From UBA1426 sp052034085 (lineage in GTDB: Bacteria > Bacillota > Clostridia > Peptostreptococcales > Anaerovoracaceae): a stretch of DNA of 50,768 nt. The notes under the pieces were generated by a model. The model had not been told where the DNA came from. It ran no database searches and worked only from the letters and a program-made list of their open reading frames with translations. Location: positions 1-50,768 of the forward strand of contig JBPOJA010000021.1 of the NCBI GenBank assembly GCA_052034085.1, read 5' to 3'. This document shows, one piece after another, positions 8,005-16,507 of the stretch; the first letter of the stretch is position 1; each line of letters begins with the position of its first letter. The translations under genes and the position numbers were made by a program.

Positions 8005-9351
8005 TTAGTGCAGTGGAGGCGGCAACTGAGGAAGTATTCTCTCGTTTGCCTTGCTGTCTGTTTCTCTTAAGTCATTCTTGTTCAAGAAAATTTTGGTATT
8101 TTCATGACAGGCATTGCATGATTCGTTCTGGAAGGTCGCCTTCTGAATGTTGTGAGAAGGAGCATATTTCCAGTTAATTTTTTCATCATAGTGGGGCATC
8201 AGGCCTTCACCAAGTTCTGAAATCATGTCGGCGTTGCTGGGAATATGCCTGACTGTGACATACTTCCAGGGACGCTGTTCTGACACCTTGTCATTTAACG
8301 CAATCTTGAACATTATTTTGCTTTCAGAAGATCCGATCATCTTGGTCTTTTCTGCATCGGAATCCAGATGGCATTCGAAGCAGTTGTTGTTTGCCTGAGC
8401 ATGGCACACCTGGCAGGCAAGAGAGTCTCCGTGCAATGCGTGGACTCTATCCTCCGTTGTGGAAGGATCCTTGTCTGTATGACAATTTACGCACTTGGGA
8501 AGGTCTTCCTCCCACATATTATATGTGGGTTCGCCTCCCTTGCCGTGGAATTCACTCCAGCCGTGGCAGGCGGTGCAGTCCATGCCTTTTTCAAAGTGAA
8601 CGTCTCCCGAGAAACCAACTTTGCCCATAAATTCACCTGCATTTCTGGCATTATGACAGCCGTAGCAGGTTTCTTCCATAGGTGGTTTCTGGAAGAATTC
8701 GTGGCCATTGATGAGGCCGGTTGAGTAGGCCTTGGGCCTTGAAACATGGCAATCGCCGCAGGAAGCATGACATTTGAAGCAGTTCTTGTCAAAGGCCTCC
8801 TGATGGTGTGGAGAATCGGACAGGGTTGTAAAGTCCGTGTACTCCAGCAGGCCATTGCTCATACCATGAATATTGTAGTGTATGGAATTTGCGAAAGTTG
8901 ATGTAATGCCGCCATGGCATACCGAGCAAATTCCTTCCGGATCCGCAGATGGATATGGGTTCATTCCTAAGTGAGCTTCGTCCTTAGTGGGCAGGTTTTG
9001 CCCGCTGTGACAACTGATGCACCCCATTTTTCCATGGACTGAGGTAAGGAAATCTTCTGAAACTAAAAACATTTGCACAGCTTCCAGCTGTGGGCCTGCA
9101 GCCCCTCAGCCGCCTGTGTCTTCAACTTCCTCCACTCCTTCACCCCAGGTAGAAGCGGCGATGATGCTTTCATTTGTGTGACAGGCAACACAGCTGCTGC
9201 TGTCAATGGCATCGAAGGCAAAATCATTGCCGCCGGCTTCGCCACCGGCTCTGCCTACAAGGAAAATCACCAATGCGGAGGCCAGAACAAAAACCCCAAT
9301 TCCAAGAAATGTTATGACTTTGTAGTAATCGTGAATTCCTGATGATTTCAA
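8005..9351 (-). CDS. Membrane-anchored 11-heme cytochrome c, predicted selenoprotein (in-frame UGA)
   Basis: Two open segments in the same frame are separated by a single TGA (9106-9108). Read through, they give 448 residues with an N-terminal membrane anchor (about residues 12-32) and eleven CxxCH haem sites, one before and ten after the TGA. The TGA would encode selenocysteine at residue 82 (context EDTGG-U-GAAGP). A perfect 7-bp hairpin with loop GGA starts 14 nt later, matching bacterial SECIS geometry. The start is TTG 9351, with AAGGAGG 8 nt upstream; GTG 9360 overlaps that site. The only start before the second segment, GTG 9078, has no ribosome site and no export signal. The rhodanese lipoprotein upstream and haem-attachment genes downstream fit. 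It resembles, from memory, ExtKL of Geobacter selenite/tellurite operons. The alternative is a nonsense mutation. Confidence 0.78.
9076..9092 (-). promoter_or_regulatory. Candidate bacterial SECIS hairpin
   Basis: On the minus strand CACAGCT (9092-9086), loop GGA (9085-9083) and AGCTGTG (9082-9076) form a perfect stem-loop. Twenty nucleotides separate the UGA from the apical loop, and the loop starts with GG. Known bacterial SECIS elements place a short G-containing apical loop about 16-37 nt after the UGA; E. coli fdhF is very similar in spacing. Confidence 0.68.
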
Positions 9352-9381
9352 CGATTCCACCTCCTTTGTAAGTGAGTCTCA

Positions 9382-10332
9382 CTAATCGGTTACTGTGGGA
9401 AGTCCTACCTCATCAACCCAGCCTGTCATTCCGCGGCTTAAGCTGTATGCATTGAAGCCGGCAACTCTCAGCATGGGAAGCGTAATTCCTGCTGTCTGTC
9501 CGGTATAGCAGGTAATGTATATGGGTTTGGTCTTTGAAAGTTTGTCAAGGTTCTGACCAACGGTCTTAAAGGGAATAAGTATTGCGCCGGGGATATGGCC
9601 TTCGTCATAAGCATCCTGCTGACGAATATCCACAACCTGGATTGCATCGGGATTGTCTTCAACCAGGGCATTCAATTCTTCTGCGCCGATAATGAAGTTT
9701 TCACCGGGCTTGAAGTAATTTACAGCTGCATCCCAGAGAATCTGGCCTTTTTCATCAAGATCGGGTGTAATCGCTGCCGGCAGTTCTGTGGGTTCTGTAA
9801 CCAGAGTGCTTTCATCCAGCCCAAGAGGAGCCCAACCGAACTTCATGCCGCCTCTGAAGGAAACAGCATTGAATCCCAGCATTTGAGCTAAAGAGGTAAC
9901 CTGTGCAGATGTCTGTCCTGAATAGCACTGGAAAATGATCTGCTTGTTCTTCGGCAGAACTCCCCAGTTTTCGCCCATTTTTCCATAGGGAATATTCACA
10001 GCACCTGCGATATGGCCCGCTGCGTAGTCATCAGGCGAACGAAGGTCAACCCAGAATACATTTCCGGGATTGTCTTCAAAGAGCTGAAGAGCTTCATCAG
10101 CAGCCATGATGAAATTGTTGTCGGGAATGTTGTTAAGAACGCTCAAAGCACCTTCAAGGCGAACTTCATCGGCATCGAGTTCAACCACATCTTCCACTTC
10201 ATCTTCCACTTCATCTTCCACGTCCACATCAACGGGGGGTTTTTCTTTCCCGCCGCAACCTGCGAAGACTGCCGCCATCATCATAAGCACTAGAATTAAG
10301 CTGAGCAGCTTCTTCATTTTTTTTGATTGCAT
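9382..10332 (-). CDS. Two-domain rhodanese lipoprotein (ExtH-like)
   Basis: A 316-residue exported lipoprotein. The signal peptide ends in a VFAGC lipobox (Cys26), and an acidic spacer (EDEVEDEVED) follows. Two rhodanese domains then cover about residues 65-170 and 205-310. Both active-site cysteines are present, in closely matched loops QCYSGQTSA (Cys136) and TCYTGQTAG (Cys275). Each domain has its DLR/DIR...GHI entry motif, so both halves may be catalytic; in many tandem rhodaneses one half is dead. It would act outside the membrane, transferring sulfane sulfur or handling selenium/tellurium oxyanions. It is co-transcribed with the cytochrome, 30 nt upstream. AGGAGG precedes the start by 8 nt. 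Confidence 0.9.
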   Translation of the reverse strand: MQSKKMKKLLSLILVLMMMAAVFAGCGGKEKPPVDVDVEDEVEDEVEDVVELDADEVRLEGALSVLNNIPDNNFIMAADEALQLFEDNPGNVFWVDLRSPDDYAAGHIAGAVNIPYGKMGENWGVLPKNKQIIFQCYSGQTSAQVTSLAQMLGFNAVSFRGGMKFGWAPLGLDESTLVTEPTELPAAITPDLDEKGQILWDAAVNYFKPGENFIIGAEELNALVEDNPDAIQVVDIRQQDAYDEGHIPGAILIPFKTVGQNLDKLSKTKPIYITCYTGQTAGITLPMLRVAGFNAYSLSRGMTGWVDEVGLPTVTD

Positions 10333-10384
10333 AATAATTTCCTCCTATTTCGTCAATTTTACGTCAATCTTTTATACATACAAT

Positions 10385-10413
10385 ATATTACAATAGGGGT
10401 GAGTAAAAGTCAA
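10385..10413 (-). promoter_or_regulatory. Promoter of the rhodanese-cytochrome operon
   Basis: On the minus strand: -35 TTGACT (10413-10408), a 17-nt spacer, and -10 TAATAT (10390-10385). It begins 18 nt after the purL stop, and no terminator separates them, so purine-operon readthrough is possible. Confidence 0.85.
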
Positions 10414-10431
10414 TTAAATTGGGTATACGAG

Positions 10432-13400
10432 TCAGTCGAAGTATCGCATTGCACTGTGAAAAATATTTATGTTTTGGAGCCCGGGGATGTTTTTGCAAAA
10501 ATTATTTCCTGTCCTCTCAAAATTTCCTATTCTGCCTATAATCTTCCCGCAGGGAGAGACTATTGCTTCTGCAGAGCCAGACATGAATTTGGCGACAATC
10601 CTGACATCGGAATCATCAAAGTGAAGATAGCTGCCGGCCCAGGACAGGGGCATCTTATAAATATCACCGACTTCCAATCCAAAGAACCACGGAGTATCTG
10701 TAGAACAGATTTTTACATCCTGAAAACCGCAATAGTGTGTGTCTGAGGGTATTATATGCCCCTGTGGCAACAGCCCTGCTCTCATCAGGGCTTCAAACCC
10801 ACTGCCCAGACCAAGGATAAGCCCTTTTTTGTCGTTAAGGAGCCTTTCCACAGCTTGGGCAACAATAGGCTGCCGGAGAATTGAGGCAACATATTTCCCT
10901 CCGCCATCGGGCTCATTGCCCAAAGGCATGCCGCCGGGCAAAACAAGACCCTGGCTTGTGCTGATTTTATCAGCAAGTTCTTGCAGGGAGGTAGATATTG
11001 CCTGCCGGTCCCGATTTTTAAAGACAAATATATCGGCTCTGCCTCCGGCTTCCTCAATTTTTCTGCTGAGTTCATATTCTCCCTGATTTCCCGGAACAAC
11101 GGGAATAAGAAAGACAGGTTTTGCTTTTTCGTGATTGAGCATTTTTTTATAACTGTTGTTTTTGGCAAAAAGCGAAGGTTGAACCGGATGGCCTGTTTTA
11201 TCATTTACCTTGCTTGTTGCTGTCGGATAAACAGTATGCAGTTTTCCAATATATTTCTCCCTTACGGGCAGGAAATCCACAAGTAAGTTCCCGTTTTCTG
11301 CCTTTATGCCAAAATCATCTATAGTATGCCCCAGCAAAATTCCCGGATAATCTGCTTCCCCTGTAAATTTCGAGGGATCAAGTTCAAGTATAAATGAGCC
11401 GTAGCCGGCTTCAAAGAATGGCTCGTTAAAGTTGTCAGCAATTTCTAAGCCTATCCTGTTTCCCAGAGACATCTCAAACACAGCTTCTCCAATGCCTGCT
11501 GCAGAAAGGGCATAAGCGCTTAAAACCTTTTTACCTTTTATTAAAGAACGGATTTCTCTGTAAAAACTCAAAATGCCGGGACCATCTTCATCGTTGCCGA
11601 ATAAATCATCACTCCTCATATATACGACAGGATTACCCGGAGCCTTGAATTCGGGAGATATGATCTCTCCTGCTTCACCAAGAGATACTGCTACAGAAAT
11701 TAAAGTAGGAGGTACATGAATATCTTCAAAGGAGCCGGACATGGAATCCTTTCCTCCTATGGCCGCCAAGCCCAGATCTATTTGAGCCTTTAAGGCACCT
11801 AAAAGTGCGGAAAAGGGTTTTCCCCATTTCTCAGGATCGCTGCCCAGCCTTTCGAAGTATTCCTGGAATGAAAGCCAGCATTTATCAATGTTGCCGCCGG
11901 TCGCCAGAAGCTTGCCCACAGAATGGATAACGGCAGTGTAAGCGCCTTTGAAGGGGTTGCTTTCTGAAAGGTATGGGTCAAAACCAAATGCAGCAAGAGA
12001 ACAGGCTGATGTCTCCCCACGCATCACAGGGATTTTGGATGCCATGGCCTGTATGGGTGTTTCTTCGAAGTATCCTCCAAATGGGGCAAGTACACAGTTT
12101 CCACCGGCCGAAAAATCAAAAATCTCTGACAGGCCTTTTTGAGAACAGTGATTCAAATCGTGCACCATGTTACCAAAACCTTCTTTGAAATCGGAGGAAT
12201 TCTCTGCCTTGGTGGTTGTCTCGCCCATGGCCGGCACTTTGACTTTAGTGTGCTTGGCGGTTCCGTTGCTGTTAAGAAAATCTCTTGATATATCTACAAC
12301 TTTTTTACCTCGGAAATTCATGACCAGCCTTCCGGTTGATGTAATTTCAGCGATAACAGTGGCTTCCAGATTTTCAGCATTCGCATAATTCATAAATGTA
12401 TTGAGATCGCTTTGACTTATCACTACGGCCATTCTCTCCTGAGATTCGCTTATGGCAATCTCTGTTCCGTCAAGACCCGGATATTTAAGTGGAACTTTAT
12501 CCAAATCTATGTGGAGGCTGTCGGCAAGTTCTCCCACGGCAACGGAAACTCCTCCGGCGCCGAAATCATTGCAGCGTTTGATGAGTTCTGAAAGCCGGGG
12601 ATTTCTGAATAGTCTTTGGATCTTGCTTTCTTCAGGGGCATTGCCCTTTTGAACCTGTGGCCCGCTTTTCTCCAAAGAAGAAGCATCATGGGATTTTGAT
12701 GAACCCGTGGCAGCACCTAATCCGTCCCTGCCTGTTTTCCCACCCAGAAGAATGACCAAATCACCCTCTTCAGGCTCCTTTCTGACTACCTGACGGGCAG
12801 GAGCAGCTGCTATAACAGCACCCATTTCCATCCGTTTGGCTTCATAGCCGGGATGGTAAATTTCTCTGACCAGTCCCGCAGGAACTCCTATTTGATTTCC
12901 GTAGGAACTGTAGCCCGCAGCGGCCTGTTTTGCTATAGTCCTTTGAGGAAGTTTTCCCGGCAGGGTTTCTTCAAAATCCAGCAGGGGATTTTTGGCTCCC
13001 GTCACACGCATGGCCTGGTAAACATATGCCCGCCCCGAAAGAGGATCTCTTATGGCTCCTCCCAGACAGGTGGCCGCACCTCCGAAAGGCTCGATTTCTG
13101 TGGGGTGATTGTGGGTTTCGTTTTTGAACATCAAAAGCCAGGGTTCTTTTTGTCCGTCGACATCCACGTCAATACGCACTGAACAGGCATTGACTTCAGG
13201 AGATTCGTCCTGGTCGGTGAGAAGGCCCTTATGCTTTAAATATCTGGCTCCAATAGTTGCCAGGTCCATAAGAGTCACCGGTTTGTGGCTGCGGCCGAGG
13301 ATGTCTTTTATTTGAAGATACTCCGCATAGGTTGCTTTAACATCGGAATCCAAAATTTCCGTTTCGTCTATTTCAGTTAAAAAAGTGGTGTGTCTGCAGT

Positions 13401-14079
13401 GGTCAGACCAATAGGTATCTATCATCTTAAGTTCTGTCACAGAGGGGTTTCTGTTTTCCGACCGGAAATAATCCCTGCAGAAAAGCAGGTCAGCCCTGTC
13501 CATGGCCAGATTGTGAGTCTGCAGAAAGTCATCTGCCCCATCATCATTCAGTTCAATAAAGCCCTCTATAATGGGGACTTCATCAGCATCTTCATCGAAT
13601 TTTCCTAGTTCGGCCGGCAGGTCCAAAGAAACTTTTCTGCTCTCCACAGGATTTATCAGATAGGATTCAATTTTATTGATTTCCTCATGATTCAGTGTTC
13701 CCTTTATCAAAATGAGTCTGGCATATTCCACTTTTGGCTTTTCCCCATCATTTATCAGGCGGATATTTTCAGCGCAGGAATCAGCTCTCTGGTCAAATTG
13801 GCCATGCAAAAGTCCTATTGGAACGATGTAGTCGTATGCAGGCAGCTCATCATAAACATCGTCAAGTCCCGGAGATGACATGATTTCATAAGCGCTTCTT
13901 TTGAAAATTTCTTCACTTAGGCCTTCCACATCATAGCGGTGGAGGATGCGGAGATCCTTTATACCTTTAATTTTCAGGAAACTTTTAAGCTCTTCGGCCA
14001 GATTCAAGGCTTCAACAGCAAAGTCTTTTTTCTTTTCCACATAAATTCTTTTTACTGAACAGTCATTATGTCCTGCCAT
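10432..14079 (-). CDS. purL: Phosphoribosylformylglycinamidine synthase, single chain, with degenerate glutaminase domain
   Basis: A 1215-residue single-chain FGAM synthase of the clostridial type, converting FGAR to FGAM with ATP and an amide nitrogen donor. The synthetase half is intact (KNETHNHPTEIEPFGGAAT motif). The C-terminal class I glutaminase domain is not. The nucleophile site that normally reads GICNGF is GLGSGF (Gly1092 for Cys), the SHGEGR-like stretch is replaced, the GHSER histidine is Asn (GNFER, Asn1186), and the domain is shortened. The enzyme should therefore not hydrolyse glutamine and may use free ammonia or a separate amidotransferase; no purQ or purS is in the window. 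The frame extends to 14148, but family alignment and the 4-nt distance from the purD stop favour ATG 14079. Confidence 0.93.
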   Translation of the reverse strand: MAGHNDCSVKRIYVEKKKDFAVEALNLAEELKSFLKIKGIKDLRILHRYDVEGLSEEIFKRSAYEIMSSPGLDDVYDELPAYDYIVPIGLLHGQFDQRADSCAENIRLINDGEKPKVEYARLILIKGTLNHEEINKIESYLINPVESRKVSLDLPAELGKFDEDADEVPIIEGFIELNDDGADDFLQTHNLAMDRADLLFCRDYFRSENRNPSVTELKMIDTYWSDHCRHTTFLTEIDETEILDSDVKATYAEYLQIKDILGRSHKPVTLMDLATIGARYLKHKGLLTDQDESPEVNACSVRIDVDVDGQKEPWLLMFKNETHNHPTEIEPFGGAATCLGGAIRDPLSGRAYVYQAMRVTGAKNPLLDFEETLPGKLPQRTIAKQAAAGYSSYGNQIGVPAGLVREIYHPGYEAKRMEMGAVIAAAPARQVVRKEPEEGDLVILLGGKTGRDGLGAATGSSKSHDASSLEKSGPQVQKGNAPEESKIQRLFRNPRLSELIKRCNDFGAGGVSVAVGELADSLHIDLDKVPLKYPGLDGTEIAISESQERMAVVISQSDLNTFMNYANAENLEATVIAEITSTGRLVMNFRGKKVVDISRDFLNSNGTAKHTKVKVPAMGETTTKAENSSDFKEGFGNMVHDLNHCSQKGLSEIFDFSAGGNCVLAPFGGYFEETPIQAMASKIPVMRGETSACSLAAFGFDPYLSESNPFKGAYTAVIHSVGKLLATGGNIDKCWLSFQEYFERLGSDPEKWGKPFSALLGALKAQIDLGLAAIGGKDSMSGSFEDIHVPPTLISVAVSLGEAGEIISPEFKAPGNPVVYMRSDDLFGNDEDGPGILSFYREIRSLIKGKKVLSAYALSAAGIGEAVFEMSLGNRIGLEIADNFNEPFFEAGYGSFILELDPSKFTGEADYPGILLGHTIDDFGIKAENGNLLVDFLPVREKYIGKLHTVYPTATSKVNDKTGHPVQPSLFAKNNSYKKMLNHEKAKPVFLIPVVPGNQGEYELSRKIEEAGGRADIFVFKNRDRQAISTSLQELADKISTSQGLVLPGGMPLGNEPDGGGKYVASILRQPIVAQAVERLLNDKKGLILGLGSGFEALMRAGLLPQGHIIPSDTHYCGFQDVKICSTDTPWFFGLEVGDIYKMPLSWAGSYLHFDDSDVRIVAKFMSGSAEAIVSPCGKIIGRIGNFERTGNNFCKNIPGLQNINIFHSAMRYFD

Positions 14080-14083
14080 GGGT

Positions 14084-15373
14084 CTATTCACTTCCTTGTC
14101 TTTCAATGGCTTTCTTTCCAATATCCTTGCGATAATACATTTTTTCAAAGCTTATGGTTACGAGTTTTTCATAGGCTTTGGCTATGGCTTCTTCCAGGCT
14201 GTCTCCAAGGGCAGTAACCCCCAAAACTCTGCCACCGGAAGTAACCAGGACTTTTTCGTTTCCGGATGTGCTTTCGGAAATTTTGGTTCCGCTATGAAAA
14301 ATTCCGGAATCATGAACCTGCCCCATTATTTTTTTCCCCGTTTCGAAGCTTCCGGGATAGCCTTGCGAAGCGGCAATAACACAGCAGGCATGTTTATTGC
14401 TGAACTCCACATTGATAGATGACAGGCTTTCGTCATAAACCGCCTTCATCACGGTAAGCAAATCAGTTTTTAAAAGGGGTAACACAGCCTGGGCCTCAGG
14501 GTCTCCGAAGCGACAGTTGTATTCGATTACTTTCGGCCCCTGTTTTGTAAGCATGAGGCCGAAATAGAGGCAGCCTTTAAAGGGCCTGCCTTCTTCATTC
14601 AAAGCTTCCACCGTCGGCTGGAATATTTCCTTCATGCATTGCTCTGCTATGGTTTTTGTGTAGAAGGGGTTTGGAGCCACCACCCCCATACCTCCTGTAT
14701 TCGGGCCTTCATCATTGTCGTAGATTCGCTTGTAATCCATGGAGGAAATCATGGGAACAATGGTTTTGGAGTCAGTAAAGCAAAGAACGGTGACTTCGGG
14801 GCCGGTGAGACACTCCTCCAGAACAATTCTGTCTCCGCTGCTGCCGAAGATTTTATTATGCATTATTTCATCTATGGCCACCCTGGCATCATCAAAGGTG
14901 GAGGCAATAAATACACCTTTACCCAGTGCCAGCCCATCGGCTTTGATCACCAGGGGATAATTGGGATAGCTTTTTGCAAATTCCATGGCCTCATCCTTAT
15001 TATCAAAGATTTGGTATTCTGCCGTTGGAATCCCGTATTTTCGCATGAAATCCTTTGCATAGGCCTTACTGCTTTCAATCAGGGCTGCTTTTTTGTCGGG
15101 GCCAAAACAGGGTATGCCCGCTTCAGTGAGCCGGTCCACAGCACCTTCTGCCAGAGGATTGTCAGGGCCCACAACAGCAAAGTCAATGAAATTATCGCGG
15201 GCAAAACTGATAATGCCGTCAAAATCCATGACACCTATTGATATGCATTCGGCATCAAAAGAGATGCCGCCGTTGCCGGGAAGAGCATATATTTTTTCGA
15301 CCTCTTTATTTTCTTTCAGCTTTTTAATAATGGCATGCTCTCTGCCGCCACCGCCTACAACCATTATCTTCAT
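14084..15373 (-). CDS. purD: Phosphoribosylamine-glycine ligase (GAR synthetase)
   Basis: A 429-residue ATP-grasp enzyme joining glycine to phosphoribosylamine. The N-terminal MKIMVVGGGGREHAI motif, GPDNPLAEG, FGPDKKAALIESSKAYAKDF, the ATP-grasp lid VIKADGLALGKGV, and GGMGVVAPNPF with FNCRFGDPEAQ-like YNCRFGDPEAQAVL are all present. Length is normal. AGGAGA precedes the ATG. It follows the AICAR transformylase gene by 10 nt and precedes purL by 4 nt. Confidence 0.97.
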   Translation of the reverse strand: MKIMVVGGGGREHAIIKKLKENKEVEKIYALPGNGGISFDAECISIGVMDFDGIISFARDNFIDFAVVGPDNPLAEGAVDRLTEAGIPCFGPDKKAALIESSKAYAKDFMRKYGIPTAEYQIFDNKDEAMEFAKSYPNYPLVIKADGLALGKGVFIASTFDDARVAIDEIMHNKIFGSSGDRIVLEECLTGPEVTVLCFTDSKTIVPMISSMDYKRIYDNDEGPNTGGMGVVAPNPFYTKTIAEQCMKEIFQPTVEALNEEGRPFKGCLYFGLMLTKQGPKVIEYNCRFGDPEAQAVLPLLKTDLLTVMKAVYDESLSSINVEFSNKHACCVIAASQGYPGSFETGKKIMGQVHDSGIFHSGTKISESTSGNEKVLVTSGGRVLGVTALGDSLEEAIAKAYEKLVTISFEKMYYRKDIGKKAIERQGSE

Positions 15374-15383
15374 GACATTCTCC

Positions 15384-16505
15384 TTAATGGTGGAACAGTC
15401 TCAAACCCGTAAATGCCATTACTATGCCAAGTTTATTGCATCGGTCAATGATATCCCCATCCCTGATGGAGCCTCCGGGCTGAGCGATATAGCTGACACC
15501 GCTTCTTGCGGCCCTCTTAATGTTGTCATCGAAAGGGAAAAAGCCGTCACTGGCCAGCGAAACACCTTTAATGCCTTTCAGCCATTCTCTCTTTTCTGAA
15601 AGGCTGAGGGGGTCGGGTCTTCTGCTGAAAAAGTTTTCCCAGTTGCCGGGACTTGTTACTTCTTCGTGGTTTTCACTTATATAAACATCTATGGCATTAT
15701 CCCTGTCCGGAGCTTTAAGGGCTTCCTTAAAAGCCAGGTCCAGAACCTTTGGATGCCGCCTGAGATGCCATATATCTGCCTTGTCTCCCGCCAGCCTGGT
15801 GCAGTGAATCCTGGACTGCTGCCCGGCGCCCACTCCAACGGTCTGTCCCTGAAATGCATAGCAGACTGAATTGGACTGGGTGTATCTGGCTGTAATCAGG
15901 GCAAGGAGAAGATCCAGCACTGCCTCCCGGGGGATATTTTTCTCGTCCGTGACCACATTTTTCAATAGCGAGCTATCAATTGATACGGTGCTTCTGGGCT
16001 GCTCCAGGGTCATGCCGAAAATCTGTTTGCACTCAGAAACCGGCGGAATGTAGGACGGATCTATCTGGAGCACCAGGTAGGAACCTTTACGTTTCCTGCT
16101 AAGAACTTCCAAAGCCCCGGGCTCATAATCCGGCGCAATGACACCGTCGGATACTTCTTTTTCAATGACCTGAGCAGTAGCTAGGTCACATGTGTGGGAA
16201 AGCGCAATAAAATCTCCGAATGACGACATTCTGTCACAACCTCTGGCCTTGGTATAGGCCTGTGCGAGTGAACCGGCAAAAGCCGCCCCCGCAGGACTTA
16301 CATGTTTAAAGGAAGTTGCGGCAGGGAGTCCGGTGACTTCAGCAACTTCGCGAACCAGCTGCCAGCCGTTGAGGGCATCTAAAATATTGATATATCCGGG
16401 ATTTCCCTGAAAAACTTTTAAGGGGGCAGTTTCCCCTTCCATTATCAGAGCGGCAGGCTTCTGATCGGGGTTGAGCCCGTATTTTAAAGAAATGATATTT
16501 GACAT
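15384..16505 (-). CDS. purH: Stand-alone AICAR transformylase
   Basis: A 373-residue protein corresponding only to the formyltransferase half of bifunctional PurH. It moves a formyl group from 10-formyl-THF to AICAR. The catalytic Lys-His pair sits in SFKHVSPAGAA (about residues 66-76), and the C-terminal substrate site is FFPFDDNIKRAARSG...QPGGSIRD. The IMP cyclohydrolase (MGS-like) half of PurH is absent and is replaced by the preceding PurO-type gene. GGAGG inside the end of that gene precedes the ATG by about 5 nt, so the two are likely coupled. Confidence 0.93.
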   Translation of the reverse strand: MSNIISLKYGLNPDQKPAALIMEGETAPLKVFQGNPGYINILDALNGWQLVREVAEVTGLPAATSFKHVSPAGAAFAGSLAQAYTKARGCDRMSSFGDFIALSHTCDLATAQVIEKEVSDGVIAPDYEPGALEVLSRKRKGSYLVLQIDPSYIPPVSECKQIFGMTLEQPRSTVSIDSSLLKNVVTDEKNIPREAVLDLLLALITARYTQSNSVCYAFQGQTVGVGAGQQSRIHCTRLAGDKADIWHLRRHPKVLDLAFKEALKAPDRDNAIDVYISENHEEVTSPGNWENFFSRRPDPLSLSEKREWLKGIKGVSLASDGFFPFDDNIKRAARSGVSYIAQPGGSIRDGDIIDRCNKLGIVMAFTGLRLFHH

Positions 16506-16507
16506 GG

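Noticed and set aside
8005..9078. Downstream cytochrome segment as an independent gene from GTG 9078
   Set aside because: There is no ribosome site and no signal or anchor for export, which a c-type cytochrome requires. The GTG lies inside the SECIS-like hairpin.
9063..9245. Alternative 60-residue minus-strand frame across the cytochrome TGA, suggesting a frameshift gene
   Set aside because: It lacks haem motifs. The two cytochrome segments are already in the same frame, so no frameshift is needed.
14639..15241. 200-residue + strand frame opposite purD
   Set aside because: Shadow of the conserved purD reading frame with no supporting motifs.
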